DNA of 26,965 nucleotides from an uncultured Clostridia bacterium (lineage in GTDB: Bacteria > Bacillota > Clostridia > Lachnospirales > Anaerotignaceae): NCBI GenBank assembly GCA_937901125.1, contig CALCGT010000071.1, forward strand, positions 1 through 26,965. Reading direction: 5' to 3'. Below the pieces are notes generated by a model. The model worked only from the letters and a program-made list of their open reading frames with translations, made no database searches and was not told the origin of the DNA. Both the position numbers and the translations under genes were made by a program. Shown here piece after piece: positions 14,793 to 23,303 of this stretch; positions within the stretch are counted from its first letter, which is position 1, and every line of letters starts with the position of its first letter.

Positions 14793-15163
14793 AGTTCATT
14801 GAAATTGCATAAAGAAAACTGTATACGGATAGAATGCTGAATGAAAAAGATATTTTTTCGGCATGCAATAAATTTTTTTTTATTCATAATAGTTTTATTC
14901 AGTCAAAATAAGCTTTTCTTAAAGGAAAACTGTCAAAAAATTCTACTTTGAATTTGTTTATTTTGTACAAATTTTTGGCGGATGACTAGAAAAAAATGGT
15001 AGGCAAAAATTTGGATACCAATATATTGCATGCGAAACAACGTCGTTAAACCCTGTAAATCTAATGAAAATCGCTTTTTTGTGAAAGTGAATCCTGATGG
15101 ATTTTTAACAAACGTGTACGAGAGAGGAAAAGTTTTGTCAATTTAGGCGAAAAAGAAGAAACA
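14793..15163. other. AT-rich intergenic region without a recognisable gene
   Basis: No convincing coding frame is seen on either strand. The region has an inverted repeat of 10 bp at a distance (GCATGCAATA at 14861-14870, TATTGCATGC at 15024-15033). It also has an AT-rich stem (AATTTGT ... ACAAATT) around 14951-14975 followed by T residues. These could be operators or a weak terminator, but nothing decides this. Confidence 0.4.
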
Positions 15164-15192
15164 TTGACATAATCGCATAAATCACGTATTAT
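15164..15192 (+). promoter_or_regulatory. Strong promoter of the V-ATPase operon
   Basis: A perfect TTGACA at 15164-15169 and TATTAT at 15187-15192 are 17 bp apart. Transcription would start near 15199, leaving a leader of about 230 nt before the first ATPase gene. Confidence 0.8.
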
Positions 15193-15428
15193 TTAAATTG
15201 AGGTATGTTTGATTTTTCGTACATACTAAGAATTTCCATGGAAATCATCAGGGAATTCCAATTGTCCTTCCCTAAGGGAGGGGAAAAGAACGAGCGGAGC
15301 AGGAACAAATCTCTATATTATTTAGAAGAATATGAATGTTATAACTTTAACAAGGTGATTTTGACGGGAGTAAATTTTGTACCTGTGCAATTTGTTCAAA
15401 CAAAAATACAGCAAGAGAGGTGAGTATC
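15193..15428 (+). other. Long structured leader of the V-ATPase operon
   Basis: The leader contains several inverted repeats. GTATGT/ACATAC lies at 15203-15208 and 15221-15226. A perfect 14-bp palindrome centred on CCATGG is at 15232-15245, and GGAATTCC is at 15252-15259. CCTTCCC/GGGAGGG lies around 15266-15282, and TTTGTT-CA-AACAAA is near 15391-15404, just ahead of the ribosome site. A 72-codon open frame runs from 15205 to 15423, but its ATG has no usable ribosome site. No known riboswitch class was recognised. Confidence 0.45.
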
Positions 15429-15755
15429 ATGGCTTATGAGATCCTGAAAAGCATCGTAGAAGCAGAAGCGCGTGCTGTGGAAATCAAAAAGCAGGCTGTT
15501 GCACAGGCCGAAGAGATGAAGGCCAACGCACTGAAACAGCAGGAAATCCTGCTGGAAGAGGCAAAACTGCAGGGGAAAAAGGAAATGCAGGAAGCCATAG
15601 AAAACGCTGTAGAGGAAAGCAAAGAAGCAATCCAGAAAATTTTGAAAGACGCAGAAGAAACCTGTTCCAAGATCAGAGAGCAGGCAGCGGCAAAGAAAGA
15701 AGAAGCCGTTCAGGCGGTGATCGGAAAGGTCGTGGGAACGTATGGCAGTTGTTGA
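15429..15755 (+). CDS. V-type ATPase peripheral-stalk subunit (H/G type)
   Basis: The 108-residue protein is almost entirely a charged heptad-like helix rich in Ala, Glu and Lys (IVEAEARAVEIKKQAVAQAEE ...). This is as expected for the G/H stalk subunit, which pairs with subunit E and holds the catalytic head static. First position in the operon, directly ahead of subunit I, fits the family's usual gene order. ATG 15429 is chosen because GAGAGGTGA ends six bases before it; an in-frame GTG at 15420 lies inside that site. The coding end overlaps the subunit I start by 14 bp, implying coupled translation. Confidence 0.85.
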   Translation: MAYEILKSIVEAEARAVEIKKQAVAQAEEMKANALKQQEILLEEAKLQGKKEMQEAIENAVEESKEAIQKILKDAEETCSKIREQAAAKKEEAVQAVIGKVVGTYGSC

Positions 15756-17730
15756 GATGCGGAAGCTTACTGTCATTGGTTTGAACAGCAGCCGGAACCC
15801 TTTCATCCATGAACTGATGCATCTGGGCGTTGTAGAGATCAACTCTCAGGAAGGCGTAGTCAGCGATGAAGACTGGATGCCCGACATTTTCCGAACCAGT
15901 AACAGTGCCGATGTTTCGCGTCTGGAGGCGGATATTATCCGTGTCAGCACTGCGCTTGAGGTGATTGGGAAGTATGATACAGCGAAAAAACCGCTGCTCA
16001 TCACCAGAAAAGAAATGGGGCGCAGCGAATTTACCGCACATTTGAATGCCACACAGACGGAAACGGAAATGAATGTGGATAAAGCGGTTTTCGCTTACAA
16101 AAACATTACCGATGGGCAGAACGAGATCAATCGTCTGCGTTCTTTGATCGCAGGGCTGCAGCCTTGGCTGAGGCTGGATATCCCGCTGGAAATGAATGAA
16201 ACGGAATTTGCCTGTGTTGTTTATGGCACCACCGGGGCAAAGACCGATTCGGGGCAGCTGATGGCAGCTGTTCTGGAAGGAGCACCTTCCGCCATCGTGC
16301 AGGAAGTGAGCGCAGATAAGCAGCAGAAATATTTCTCCATCATTTGTTTGAAGGAAGAAAAGGATGCCTTGTATGAGACACTGCGTCCCTTCAACTTCTC
16401 CGCAGTTTCCATGGCGGATCAGAAGGGGACTCCGGCAGAAGCGACACATCATTATGAAAAAGAGATCGATGCGATCGAAGTAAAAATCGCTGAAAACGAA
16501 AAAGTGCTGACGGCATTGTCAACCGTCCGCAAGAATATCGAATTTCTTTACGACAGCTTGGTGATGCGCAGAGACAGAGCGCGTATCGTCGGCGATATGC
16601 TGAGCACGGATGCGGTATTCTATTTCGATGGCTGGATGCCTGCAAAGGCGCAGCCTGAGATCGAAGCCCTTTTGAAGGAATATGAATTCTTTTATGATAT
16701 CCAGATTCCTGAGGAAGAGGAAGACATACCCGTGTTGCTGCATAACAGCAGTGTGGCGACACCTTTTGAGGCAGTTACTAATATGTATAGCCTGCCTTCC
16801 AGAAAGGATATCGACCCTACGACGATTTTGGCACCATTCTATTTCATTTTCTTTGGTATGATGCTTTCTGATGCGGCTTATGGTATTATCCTTTCCGCAT
16901 TGTGTGCATTTGTATTGAAGAAATATAAACCAGAAGGAACCATTTATAAAATGTTTAAGATGTTCTTCTACTGCGGTATTTCCACATTCATGTGGGGTGC
17001 TTTGTTCGGCGGCTGGTTCGGCAACTTCTTCACAGTTGCGGCAGCAACGCTGTTCGGTAAGGAGTTCGCCATCAATCCGATCTGGTTCAATCCCATGGAC
17101 AATCCTATGAAGCTACTGATCTTCTCCCTGATTCTGGGGGCGGTCCACCTGTTCGTAGGTATGGGGATTCAGGCGTATATGTCTATTCGTGATGGTCATC
17201 CTGTTGATGCCATCTGTGATATCGGTTTGTGGTATGTACTGTTGATCGGTTTGGTGCTCTTTGGTGTGGGCGGCAGTGTTGCTCCTGCATTGGCAAGCGC
17301 AGGCAAGGTAATGTCTATCGTTGGCGTAGTCGGCATTTTGCTGACGGGCGGCAGAAAGAAAAAAGGCATCTTTGGGAAGATCACAGGCGGTCTTGGCAGC
17401 TTGTATGGCATCACCAATTACCTGTCCGATATTCTTTCCTATTCCAGACTGCTGGCGTTGGGTCTGGCAACTGGCGTAGTTGCACAGGTTATCAATACAC
17501 TGGGTTCTCTGGCAGGGGGCGGCGTCGTTGGCGCAATCCTGCTGATAATGGCACTGGTGTTTGGTACCATCTTCAATCTGGCTATCAATGCCCTGGGGGC
17601 ATTCGTACATTCCTGCAGACTGCAGTATGTAGAATTCTTTGGTAAATTTTATACGGGCGGCGGCAGAGAGTTCCGTCCTTTTGAAAGAAAAACAAAATAT
17701 ATCAAGATTGTGAAAGATCGAGATCGTTAA
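15742..17730 (+). CDS. ntpI: V-type ATPase membrane subunit I (a subunit)
   Basis: Subunit I is the membrane stator that passes ions to and from the K ring. The 662-residue length matches the family (E. hirae NtpI is about 660). Residues 1 to about 350 are a soluble, partly coiled-coil arm. From about 360 on there are several membrane helices (for example ILAPFYFIFFGMMLSDAAYG and LLIGLVLFGVGGSVAPAL). The essential arginine of the ion path is Arg569 in DILSYSRLLALGLATG. The C-terminus carries the common FVHSCRLQYVEFFGKFYTGGG-type end. It overlaps the stalk gene before it, and subunit K follows 14 bp later. Confidence 0.95.
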   Translation: MAVVEMRKLTVIGLNSSRNPFIHELMHLGVVEINSQEGVVSDEDWMPDIFRTSNSADVSRLEADIIRVSTALEVIGKYDTAKKPLLITRKEMGRSEFTAHLNATQTETEMNVDKAVFAYKNITDGQNEINRLRSLIAGLQPWLRLDIPLEMNETEFACVVYGTTGAKTDSGQLMAAVLEGAPSAIVQEVSADKQQKYFSIICLKEEKDALYETLRPFNFSAVSMADQKGTPAEATHHYEKEIDAIEVKIAENEKVLTALSTVRKNIEFLYDSLVMRRDRARIVGDMLSTDAVFYFDGWMPAKAQPEIEALLKEYEFFYDIQIPEEEEDIPVLLHNSSVATPFEAVTNMYSLPSRKDIDPTTILAPFYFIFFGMMLSDAAYGIILSALCAFVLKKYKPEGTIYKMFKMFFYCGISTFMWGALFGGWFGNFFTVAAATLFGKEFAINPIWFNPMDNPMKLLIFSLILGAVHLFVGMGIQAYMSIRDGHPVDAICDIGLWYVLLIGLVLFGVGGSVAPALASAGKVMSIVGVVGILLTGGRKKKGIFGKITGGLGSLYGITNYLSDILSYSRLLALGLATGVVAQVINTLGSLAGGGVVGAILLIMALVFGTIFNLAINALGAFVHSCRLQYVEFFGKFYTGGGREFRPFERKTKYIKIVKDRDR

Positions 17731-17744
17731 GGAGGAGAATGAAC

Positions 17745-18230
17745 ATGGTAGAAAGTTTATTCAGTGGTGAATTTTTAGCATTATTAGGCGCAGCTACAGC
17801 AGCTTTGGCTGGTATTGGTTCTGCCCTTGGCGTGGGCGTTGCAGGTGAAGCTGCAGCGGGCGTTGTTTCTGAAGACCCCAATAAATTCGGTCAGGTTCTG
17901 CTGATGCAGGCGCTGCCTGGTACACAGGGTATCTATGGTCTGCTGATCGCCTTTATCGTTCTGGTAAAAGTTGGTCTTCTGGGCGGTGACGGTATGGTCG
18001 ACCTGACAGTGTCACAGGGTGCTTCCATTTTCGCAGCAGCACTGCCCATCGGGCTGGTTGGTATTTTCTCCGGTTATGCACAGGGTAAAGCAGCTGCTTC
18101 CGGTATCATGCTGATCGGTAAAAAACCTAGTGAAATGGCAAAAGGTATGCTGTTTGCAGCCATGGTAGAAACATATGCTGTATTGGCTCTGCTGATTTCC
18201 TTCCTGATGCTCAACAGCATCCAGTTGTAA
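17745..18230 (+). CDS. ntpK: V-type ATPase proteolipid subunit K (rotor ring)
   Basis: Subunit K forms the membrane ring that carries ions. The 161-residue protein has two helical hairpins (four membrane helices), a duplicated form typical of V-type rings. All five residues that coordinate Na+ in E. hirae NtpK have counterparts: Leu57, Thr60 and Gln61 in ALPGTQG, Gln113 in GYAQGKAAASG, and the key Glu142 in AAMVETYAVLAL. This favours sodium transport. ATG 17745 is chosen because GGAGGAG ends seven bases before it; the ATG at 17739 is only about three bases from the site. Subunit E follows after a 31-bp gap. Confidence 0.95.
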   Translation: MVESLFSGEFLALLGAATAALAGIGSALGVGVAGEAAAGVVSEDPNKFGQVLLMQALPGTQGIYGLLIAFIVLVKVGLLGGDGMVDLTVSQGASIFAAALPIGLVGIFSGYAQGKAAASGIMLIGKKPSEMAKGMLFAAMVETYAVLALLISFLMLNSIQL

Positions 18231-18261
18231 TATAAATTAAGGCAAAGGAGGAGAAACTCCT

Positions 18262-18822
18262 ATGAATGACGGCAAGATTATCATCGATAAAATCATAGCA
18301 GAAGCAGAGAAAGTGGCAGATGCAACGTTGAAACAGGCCCAGAAGGAAGTAGATTCCATTCTGAAAGTAGGCAGGGATAAAGCGGCAAAAGAAGCAGATG
18401 CCCTGGAAAGAGCGGCCAATTCCGAAGCAGATAAAGTGAGATCCAAGGAAATTTCCGGTGCGGAAATGCAGGCAAAAAAGGCCATCTTGGAACAGAAGCA
18501 GAAGATTCTGGCTGATGTGATCGCGGAAGCGGAAAAAAGACTGCTTTCTCTGGAGGATGCAGAATATGCCAAGGTCATCGGCGGCATGCTGGCGAAACTG
18601 GATAAATCTCTGGGAACAGAGATCATTGTTTCCCACAAAGATGCGGCACGACTGGCTGCAGTGGTTCGGGAAAACGGGTTCCAACTTTTCGAAAAAACAG
18701 CAGATATCAGCGGTGGTTTTATCGTGAAAAACGGAGATATCGAATATAACTATTCTTTTGAATCTATTATTACAGTAGAAAAAGAAGCGATCCGCCAGAC
18801 AGCAGCACAGATATTATTCTAA
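18262..18822 (+). CDS. ntpE: V-type ATPase subunit E (peripheral stalk)
   Basis: Subunit E pairs with the H/G-type helix in the peripheral stalk. The 186-residue protein has a long charged helix (about 1-95: IIAEAEKVADATLKQAQKEV ...) followed by a compact C-terminal domain (about 100-186), with GGFIVKNGDIEYNYSFESII near the end, as usual in the family. The ribosome site AGGAGGAG lies in front of the ATG. It can fold on itself: AGGAG (18249-18253) pairs with CTCCT (18257-18261) immediately before the start codon. Confidence 0.93.
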   Translation: MNDGKIIIDKIIAEAEKVADATLKQAQKEVDSILKVGRDKAAKEADALERAANSEADKVRSKEISGAEMQAKKAILEQKQKILADVIAEAEKRLLSLEDAEYAKVIGGMLAKLDKSLGTEIIVSHKDAARLAAVVRENGFQLFEKTADISGGFIVKNGDIEYNYSFESIITVEKEAIRQTAAQILF

Positions 18823-18835
18823 GGAGGGGTAGAGC

Positions 18836-19813
18836 ATGGCTAGAAACAAGATTTACCCTTTCGCCGTGGCGAGTGTTCGTTCCATGGAGAATAAACTGCT
18901 GACAAAGCAGAAACTGATGCAGATGGCGGAGGCCAAAAACGCAGAAGAAGCACTGCGTATCCTTTCTGAAACCGATTATGGTAAAACAGAGATCGATGAC
19001 GTACATGAATTTGAAAAAATGATCCAGAACCATCTGGAAGCGGAATATCAGGCAGTTGGTAAGCTGATCGCTTCTGAAACTTTTATGGATATTTTCCGAT
19101 TCAAGAACGACTATCATAATGTAAAGGTGTTGATCAAGGAAGAAATCTCCCAGGTCAACGGGAAAAAATATCTGATCCAGGGCGGCAGTATTCCTGTGGA
19201 TATCCTGCAGAAAAACTTCCATGAAAGAAACTACATGGAACTGCCCAATATCAAGGCAGATGCAGTGCAGGAAGCAACAGAAATGTATGCGAAAACAAAA
19301 AATGCCCGCTTTATTGATTCCATTCTGGATAAAGCCTGCTTCCAGGTTATGTCCGATGCAGCAGAAAAGCTGGGCAACGAATATGTTTCCAAATATATCC
19401 GGAAGCTGGCTGATGTAACGAATCTGAAGACGCTCCTGCGTATCTGGCAGCTGAAACGCAGCGATGAAGAATTGGAAGAAAGCATCGTGCCCGGCGGCGA
19501 GTTGCCTGCAGAACTGCTGATCAAAGCGTTGAAAAACGACAATGTCATACAGATGCTGAAGGATACCTCCTATGGCACCCTGTGTGAAACTTATATGGAT
19601 CAGGGCTTTACGGTATTTGAAAAAGCCTGCGATGACTATTTGATGGAATGTATCAAAGATGCGAAATATAAAACGCTGACGCCTGAACCCGTTGCAGCCT
19701 ATATCCTTGCAAAGGAAACTGAGGCGAAATGCGTGCGTATTATCATGACATGCAAACTGCATGATATTGATGCGGAAACGATCAAAGAAAGGGTGAGAGA
19801 AGCATATGTCTAA
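18836..19813 (+). CDS. ntpC: V-type ATPase subunit C (d-type rotor adaptor)
   Basis: Subunit C connects the central shaft D/F to the K ring. The 325-residue, largely helical protein begins with the family pattern FAVASVRSMENKLLTKQKLMQMAEAKNAEEALRIL. It contains FRFKNDYHNVKVLIKEE and the TLLRIWQLKR segment, and it ends with ILAKETEAKCVRIIMTCKL. AAGGAGGGG precedes the ATG. The stop overlaps the start of subunit F by 8 bp. Confidence 0.94.
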   Translation: MARNKIYPFAVASVRSMENKLLTKQKLMQMAEAKNAEEALRILSETDYGKTEIDDVHEFEKMIQNHLEAEYQAVGKLIASETFMDIFRFKNDYHNVKVLIKEEISQVNGKKYLIQGGSIPVDILQKNFHERNYMELPNIKADAVQEATEMYAKTKNARFIDSILDKACFQVMSDAAEKLGNEYVSKYIRKLADVTNLKTLLRIWQLKRSDEELEESIVPGGELPAELLIKALKNDNVIQMLKDTSYGTLCETYMDQGFTVFEKACDDYLMECIKDAKYKTLTPEPVAAYILAKETEAKCVRIIMTCKLHDIDAETIKERVREAYV

Positions 19814-20123
19814 AGTTGGTATCGTTGGCGACAAGGACACAGTTATGGGCTTCCTTGCTCTGGGGATCGATATTTTCCCTGCTTACACAGCGGAGGAGAT
19901 CAAAAAGACCATCCACAGACTGGCGGAAAGAGAATACGCGATCATTTATATCACGGAAGAAGCCAGTCTGAAGGCAAAGGAAAGCATTGCCAAATACAAA
20001 GATATGGAATTGCCCGCTATTATTGTGATCCCTGGTATTGGCGGAAACATGGGCTTGGGCATGAATGAAGTGCGCGAATCGGCAAAACGTGCCATCGGCG
20101 CAGATATATTGTTTAGTGAATAA
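19806..20123 (+). CDS. ntpG: V-type ATPase subunit F (central-shaft regulator; NtpG in E. hirae naming)
   Basis: The 105-residue protein binds subunit D in the central shaft. It has the small alpha/beta fold of the family. It starts MSKVGIVGDKDTVMGFLALGIDIFPAY, has EYAIIYITEEAS in the middle and ends with PAIIVIPGIGGNMGLGMNEVRESAKRAIGADIL. The start codon lies within the end of the subunit C gene, so translation is likely coupled. The catalytic A gene begins 25 bp downstream. In E. hirae this subunit is called NtpG, elsewhere subunit F. Confidence 0.93.
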   Translation: MSKVGIVGDKDTVMGFLALGIDIFPAYTAEEIKKTIHRLAEREYAIIYITEEASLKAKESIAKYKDMELPAIIVIPGIGGNMGLGMNEVRESAKRAIGADILFSE

Positions 20124-20148
20124 AGAATGATTGTAGGTGAATGAGCAT

Positions 20149-21924
20149 ATGAAAACAGGCACGATCGTAAAAGTGTCAGGTCCACTGGTCATTGCGGAAG
20201 GCATGAGAGATGCTAACATGTTCGACGTTGTTCGTGTATCTGATAAACATCTGATCGGCGAGATCATCGAAATGCACGGAGACAAAGCCTCCATTCAGGT
20301 TTATGAAGAAACCGCAGGTCTTGGCCCCGGTGAAGAAGTGGTATCCGTTGGTATGCCTATGAGCGTAGAACTTGGTCCTGGTCTGGTCTCCACGATCTAT
20401 GATGGTATCCAGCGTCCTCTGGAAAAAATGTACGAAGTAGGCGGTACAAACATCCGTAGAGGTGTTGAAGTGCCTTCTTTGGACAGAGAAAAGAAATGGA
20501 AATTTGAACCCACAAAGCAGCCTGGCGATGCTGTTGTCGCAGGTGATGTGATCGGTTTCGTACAGGAAACTGCTGTGGTTCAGTGTAAGATCATGGTGCC
20601 TTTCGGCTTGAAGGGTGTCATCAAAGAAATCTTCATCGGTGATTTTACTGTAGAAGAAACTGTTTGCATTATCACAGATGAAAAAGGCAACGACGTCAAC
20701 GTGACTATGATGCAGAAATGGCCCGTACGTCGTGAAAGACCTTACAAAGAAAAAGAATCTCCCAATGCGCCCCTGATCACAGGGCAGCGTGTTATCGACA
20801 CATTCTTCCCCATCACAAAGGGTGGTGTAGCAGCCATCCCCGGTCCCTTCGGTTCCGGTAAAACTGTTACACAGCACCAGCTGGCAAAATGGGCGGATGC
20901 AGATATCGTTGTTTACATTGGCTGCGGCGAACGCGGTAACGAAATGACCGACGTACTGAATGAATTCCCTGAACTGAGAGACCCTCGCACAGGGGAATCC
21001 CTGATGCAGAGAACGGTTCTGATCGCAAATACTTCTGATATGCCCGTAGCGGCCCGCGAAGCATCTATCTATACAGGGATCACCATTGCGGAATTCTTCC
21101 GTGATATGGGCTACAGCGTTGCCCTGATGGCAGACTCCACCTCCCGTTGGGCAGAAGCCCTTCGTGAAATGTCCGGTCGTCTGGAAGAAATGCCCGGTGA
21201 AGAAGGATACCCTGCTTATCTGGGTTCCCGTCTGGCTCAGTTCTACGAACGGGCAGGTCGTGTGGTTTGTCTGGGCAATGAGGGCAGAATCGGTACACTG
21301 ACAGCCATTGGTGCTGTATCTCCTCCCGGTGGTGATATTTCCGAACCCGTATCTCAGGCAACTCTGCGTATCGTAAAGGTATTCTGGGGGCTGGATTCTT
21401 CTCTGGCATATAAACGTCATTTCCCTGCCATCAACTGGCTGACAAGCTATTCCTTGTATCAGGCGAAGGTTGACGCATGGGCAGATGAAAATGTTGAACC
21501 GAGTTTCTCTGCACAGCGTACAGAAGCCATGAGACTGCTGCAGACAGAAGCAGAACTGAATGAAATCGTACAGCTGGTCGGCGTGGATGCTCTGTCCCAT
21601 AGTGACAGACTGATTCTGGAGGTTGCCCGCTCCATCCGTGAAGACTTCCTGCATCAGAACTCCTTCCACGAAGTTGACACATATACATCCCTGCATAAAC
21701 AGTATCGTATGCTGAAGCTGATCCTGACCTTCTATAAAGAAGCAGGCGAAGCCATCAAACAGGGTATCACTATTCAGAAATTGACAAAACTGGACGTTAT
21801 CGAACGTATCGGCCGTGCAAAATACGTAGAAGAGATCAACGTAGAAAAGAGCTACGATGAAATCGAAAACGAAATCAGAGCACAGGTACAGGATTTGATC
21901 AGAAAGGGGGCAGATGAATTATGA
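20149..21924 (+). CDS. ntpA: V-type ATPase catalytic subunit A
   Basis: Subunit A hydrolyses ATP in the catalytic head. The 591-residue length and the Walker A GPFGSGKT at 232-239 correspond to E. hirae NtpA. The family-specific bulge (about 90-190) is present, and the nucleotide-binding segment SVALMADSTSRWAEALREMSGRLEEMPGEEGYPAYLGSRL identifies the A/V type. ATG 20149 is preferred because AGGTGA ends eight bases before it and the product begins MKTGTIVKVSGPLV as in homologues; a GTG at 20137 is in frame but lies inside that site. The end overlaps the B start by four bases (ATGA). Confidence 0.97.
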   Translation: MKTGTIVKVSGPLVIAEGMRDANMFDVVRVSDKHLIGEIIEMHGDKASIQVYEETAGLGPGEEVVSVGMPMSVELGPGLVSTIYDGIQRPLEKMYEVGGTNIRRGVEVPSLDREKKWKFEPTKQPGDAVVAGDVIGFVQETAVVQCKIMVPFGLKGVIKEIFIGDFTVEETVCIITDEKGNDVNVTMMQKWPVRRERPYKEKESPNAPLITGQRVIDTFFPITKGGVAAIPGPFGSGKTVTQHQLAKWADADIVVYIGCGERGNEMTDVLNEFPELRDPRTGESLMQRTVLIANTSDMPVAAREASIYTGITIAEFFRDMGYSVALMADSTSRWAEALREMSGRLEEMPGEEGYPAYLGSRLAQFYERAGRVVCLGNEGRIGTLTAIGAVSPPGGDISEPVSQATLRIVKVFWGLDSSLAYKRHFPAINWLTSYSLYQAKVDAWADENVEPSFSAQRTEAMRLLQTEAELNEIVQLVGVDALSHSDRLILEVARSIREDFLHQNSFHEVDTYTSLHKQYRMLKLILTFYKEAGEAIKQGITIQKLTKLDVIERIGRAKYVEEINVEKSYDEIENEIRAQVQDLIRKGADEL

Positions 21925-23297
21925 TAAAAGAATATCGTTCCATTCAGGAAGTAGCTGGCCCTCTGATGGTTGTTTCAGGTGTTGAGGGTGTCACATATGA
22001 TGAACTGGGCGAAATCGAGTTGGCAAACGGAGAGATCAGAAAATGTAAGGTTCTGGAAGTAAACGGCGACACTGCTCTGGTACAGCTGTTCGAAAGCGCA
22101 ACAGGTATTAACCTGGCAGAAAGTAAAGTACGTTTCCTGGGCAAGAGCCTGGACTTTGGCGTATCCCCTGACATTCTGGGCCGTGTCTTCGACGGTATGG
22201 GCAACCCCATCGATGGTGGTCCTGAAATTATCCCTGAAAAGAGACTGGATATCAACGGTGCGCCCATCAACCCTGCAGCTCGTGAATACCCCGCAGAATT
22301 CATCCAGACAGGTGTATCTGCCATCGATGGTTTGAATACACTGGTTCGTGGGCAGAAACTGCCTATTTTCTCTGCTTCCGGTCTGCCCCATGCAAATCTG
22401 GCGGTACAGATTGCTAGACAGGCGAAGGTTCGTGGTACAGATTCCAAATTCGCCGTAGTATTTGCTGCTATCGGTATTACTTTTGAAGATGCTGAATTCT
22501 TTATCAACGACTTCAAACAGACAGGTGCCATCGACCGTTCTGTTGTCTTTGTAAACCTGGCAAATGACCCTGCCGTAGAGCGTATCTGTACTCCTAAAAT
22601 GGCGCTGACAGCGGCAGAATATCTGGCATTTGAACAGGGCATGCACGTTCTGGTCATCCTGACAGATATTACAAACTACGCAGAAGCCCTCCGTGAAGTT
22701 TCTGCAGCGAAAAAAGAAGTTCCCGGTCGTCGTGGTTACCCCGGCTACCTGTATACAGATCTTGCAACTATGTACGAACGTGCAGGCCGTATGAAAGGTC
22801 ATCCCGGTTCCATCACAATGATCCCTATTCTGACTATGCCTGAAGAAGATAAGACCCATCCTATCCCCGACTTGACAGGCTATATCACAGAAGGTCAGAT
22901 CATCCTGAGCCGTGAACTGGATAAAAAAGGTATCCAGCCTCCCATCAACGTTTTGCCTTCTCTGTCCCGTTTGAAGGATAAAGGTATCGGTAAAGGCAAG
23001 ACAAGAGAAGACCACGCAGATACCATGAACCAGCTGTTTGCGGCTTATTCCCGTGGTAAGGATGCGAAGGAGCTGATGGCGATTCTGGGTGAATCCGCTT
23101 TGTCCGAAGTTGACCTGATTTATGCAAAATTCGCAGATGAATTTGAAAAGAAATATGTTTCTCAGGGCTTCCAGACAGACAGAACCATCGAGCAGACATT
23201 GGAAACAGGCTGGAGTCTGCTGCGTATGCTGCCGAAGAGTGAATTGAAACGTATCCGTGATGAATATCTGGAAAAATATCTGAACAGCGGGGAGTGA
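21921..23297 (+). CDS. ntpB: V-type ATPase subunit B
   Basis: Subunit B alternates with A in the head. It lacks a Walker A motif but supplies the arginine finger, here Arg350 in PSLSRLKDKG, the same number as in E. hirae NtpB. The 458-residue length is typical. Other landmarks are FDGMGNPIDGGP, IQTGVSAIDGLNTLVRGQKL, PIFSASGLPHANLA and RRGYPGYLYTDLATMYERAGR. It starts in the ATGA overlap with subunit A, and subunit D follows after six bases. Both facts suggest matched A:B synthesis. Confidence 0.97.
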   Translation: MIKEYRSIQEVAGPLMVVSGVEGVTYDELGEIELANGEIRKCKVLEVNGDTALVQLFESATGINLAESKVRFLGKSLDFGVSPDILGRVFDGMGNPIDGGPEIIPEKRLDINGAPINPAAREYPAEFIQTGVSAIDGLNTLVRGQKLPIFSASGLPHANLAVQIARQAKVRGTDSKFAVVFAAIGITFEDAEFFINDFKQTGAIDRSVVFVNLANDPAVERICTPKMALTAAEYLAFEQGMHVLVILTDITNYAEALREVSAAKKEVPGRRGYPGYLYTDLATMYERAGRMKGHPGSITMIPILTMPEEDKTHPIPDLTGYITEGQIILSRELDKKGIQPPINVLPSLSRLKDKGIGKGKTREDHADTMNQLFAAYSRGKDAKELMAILGESALSEVDLIYAKFADEFEKKYVSQGFQTDRTIEQTLETGWSLLRMLPKSELKRIRDEYLEKYLNSGE

Positions 23298-23303
23298 TGA
23301 AGT

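Noticed and set aside
15205..15423. 72-codon open frame in the V-ATPase leader
   Set aside because: Its ATG has no properly spaced ribosome site, its composition is unlike that of the neighbours, and it covers several palindromes. It is treated as untranslated leader.
20176..21696. Long minus-strand open frame opposite subunit A
   Set aside because: It is antisense to a fully recognisable catalytic subunit, and its Cys/His/Phe-rich composition is typical of a shadow frame.
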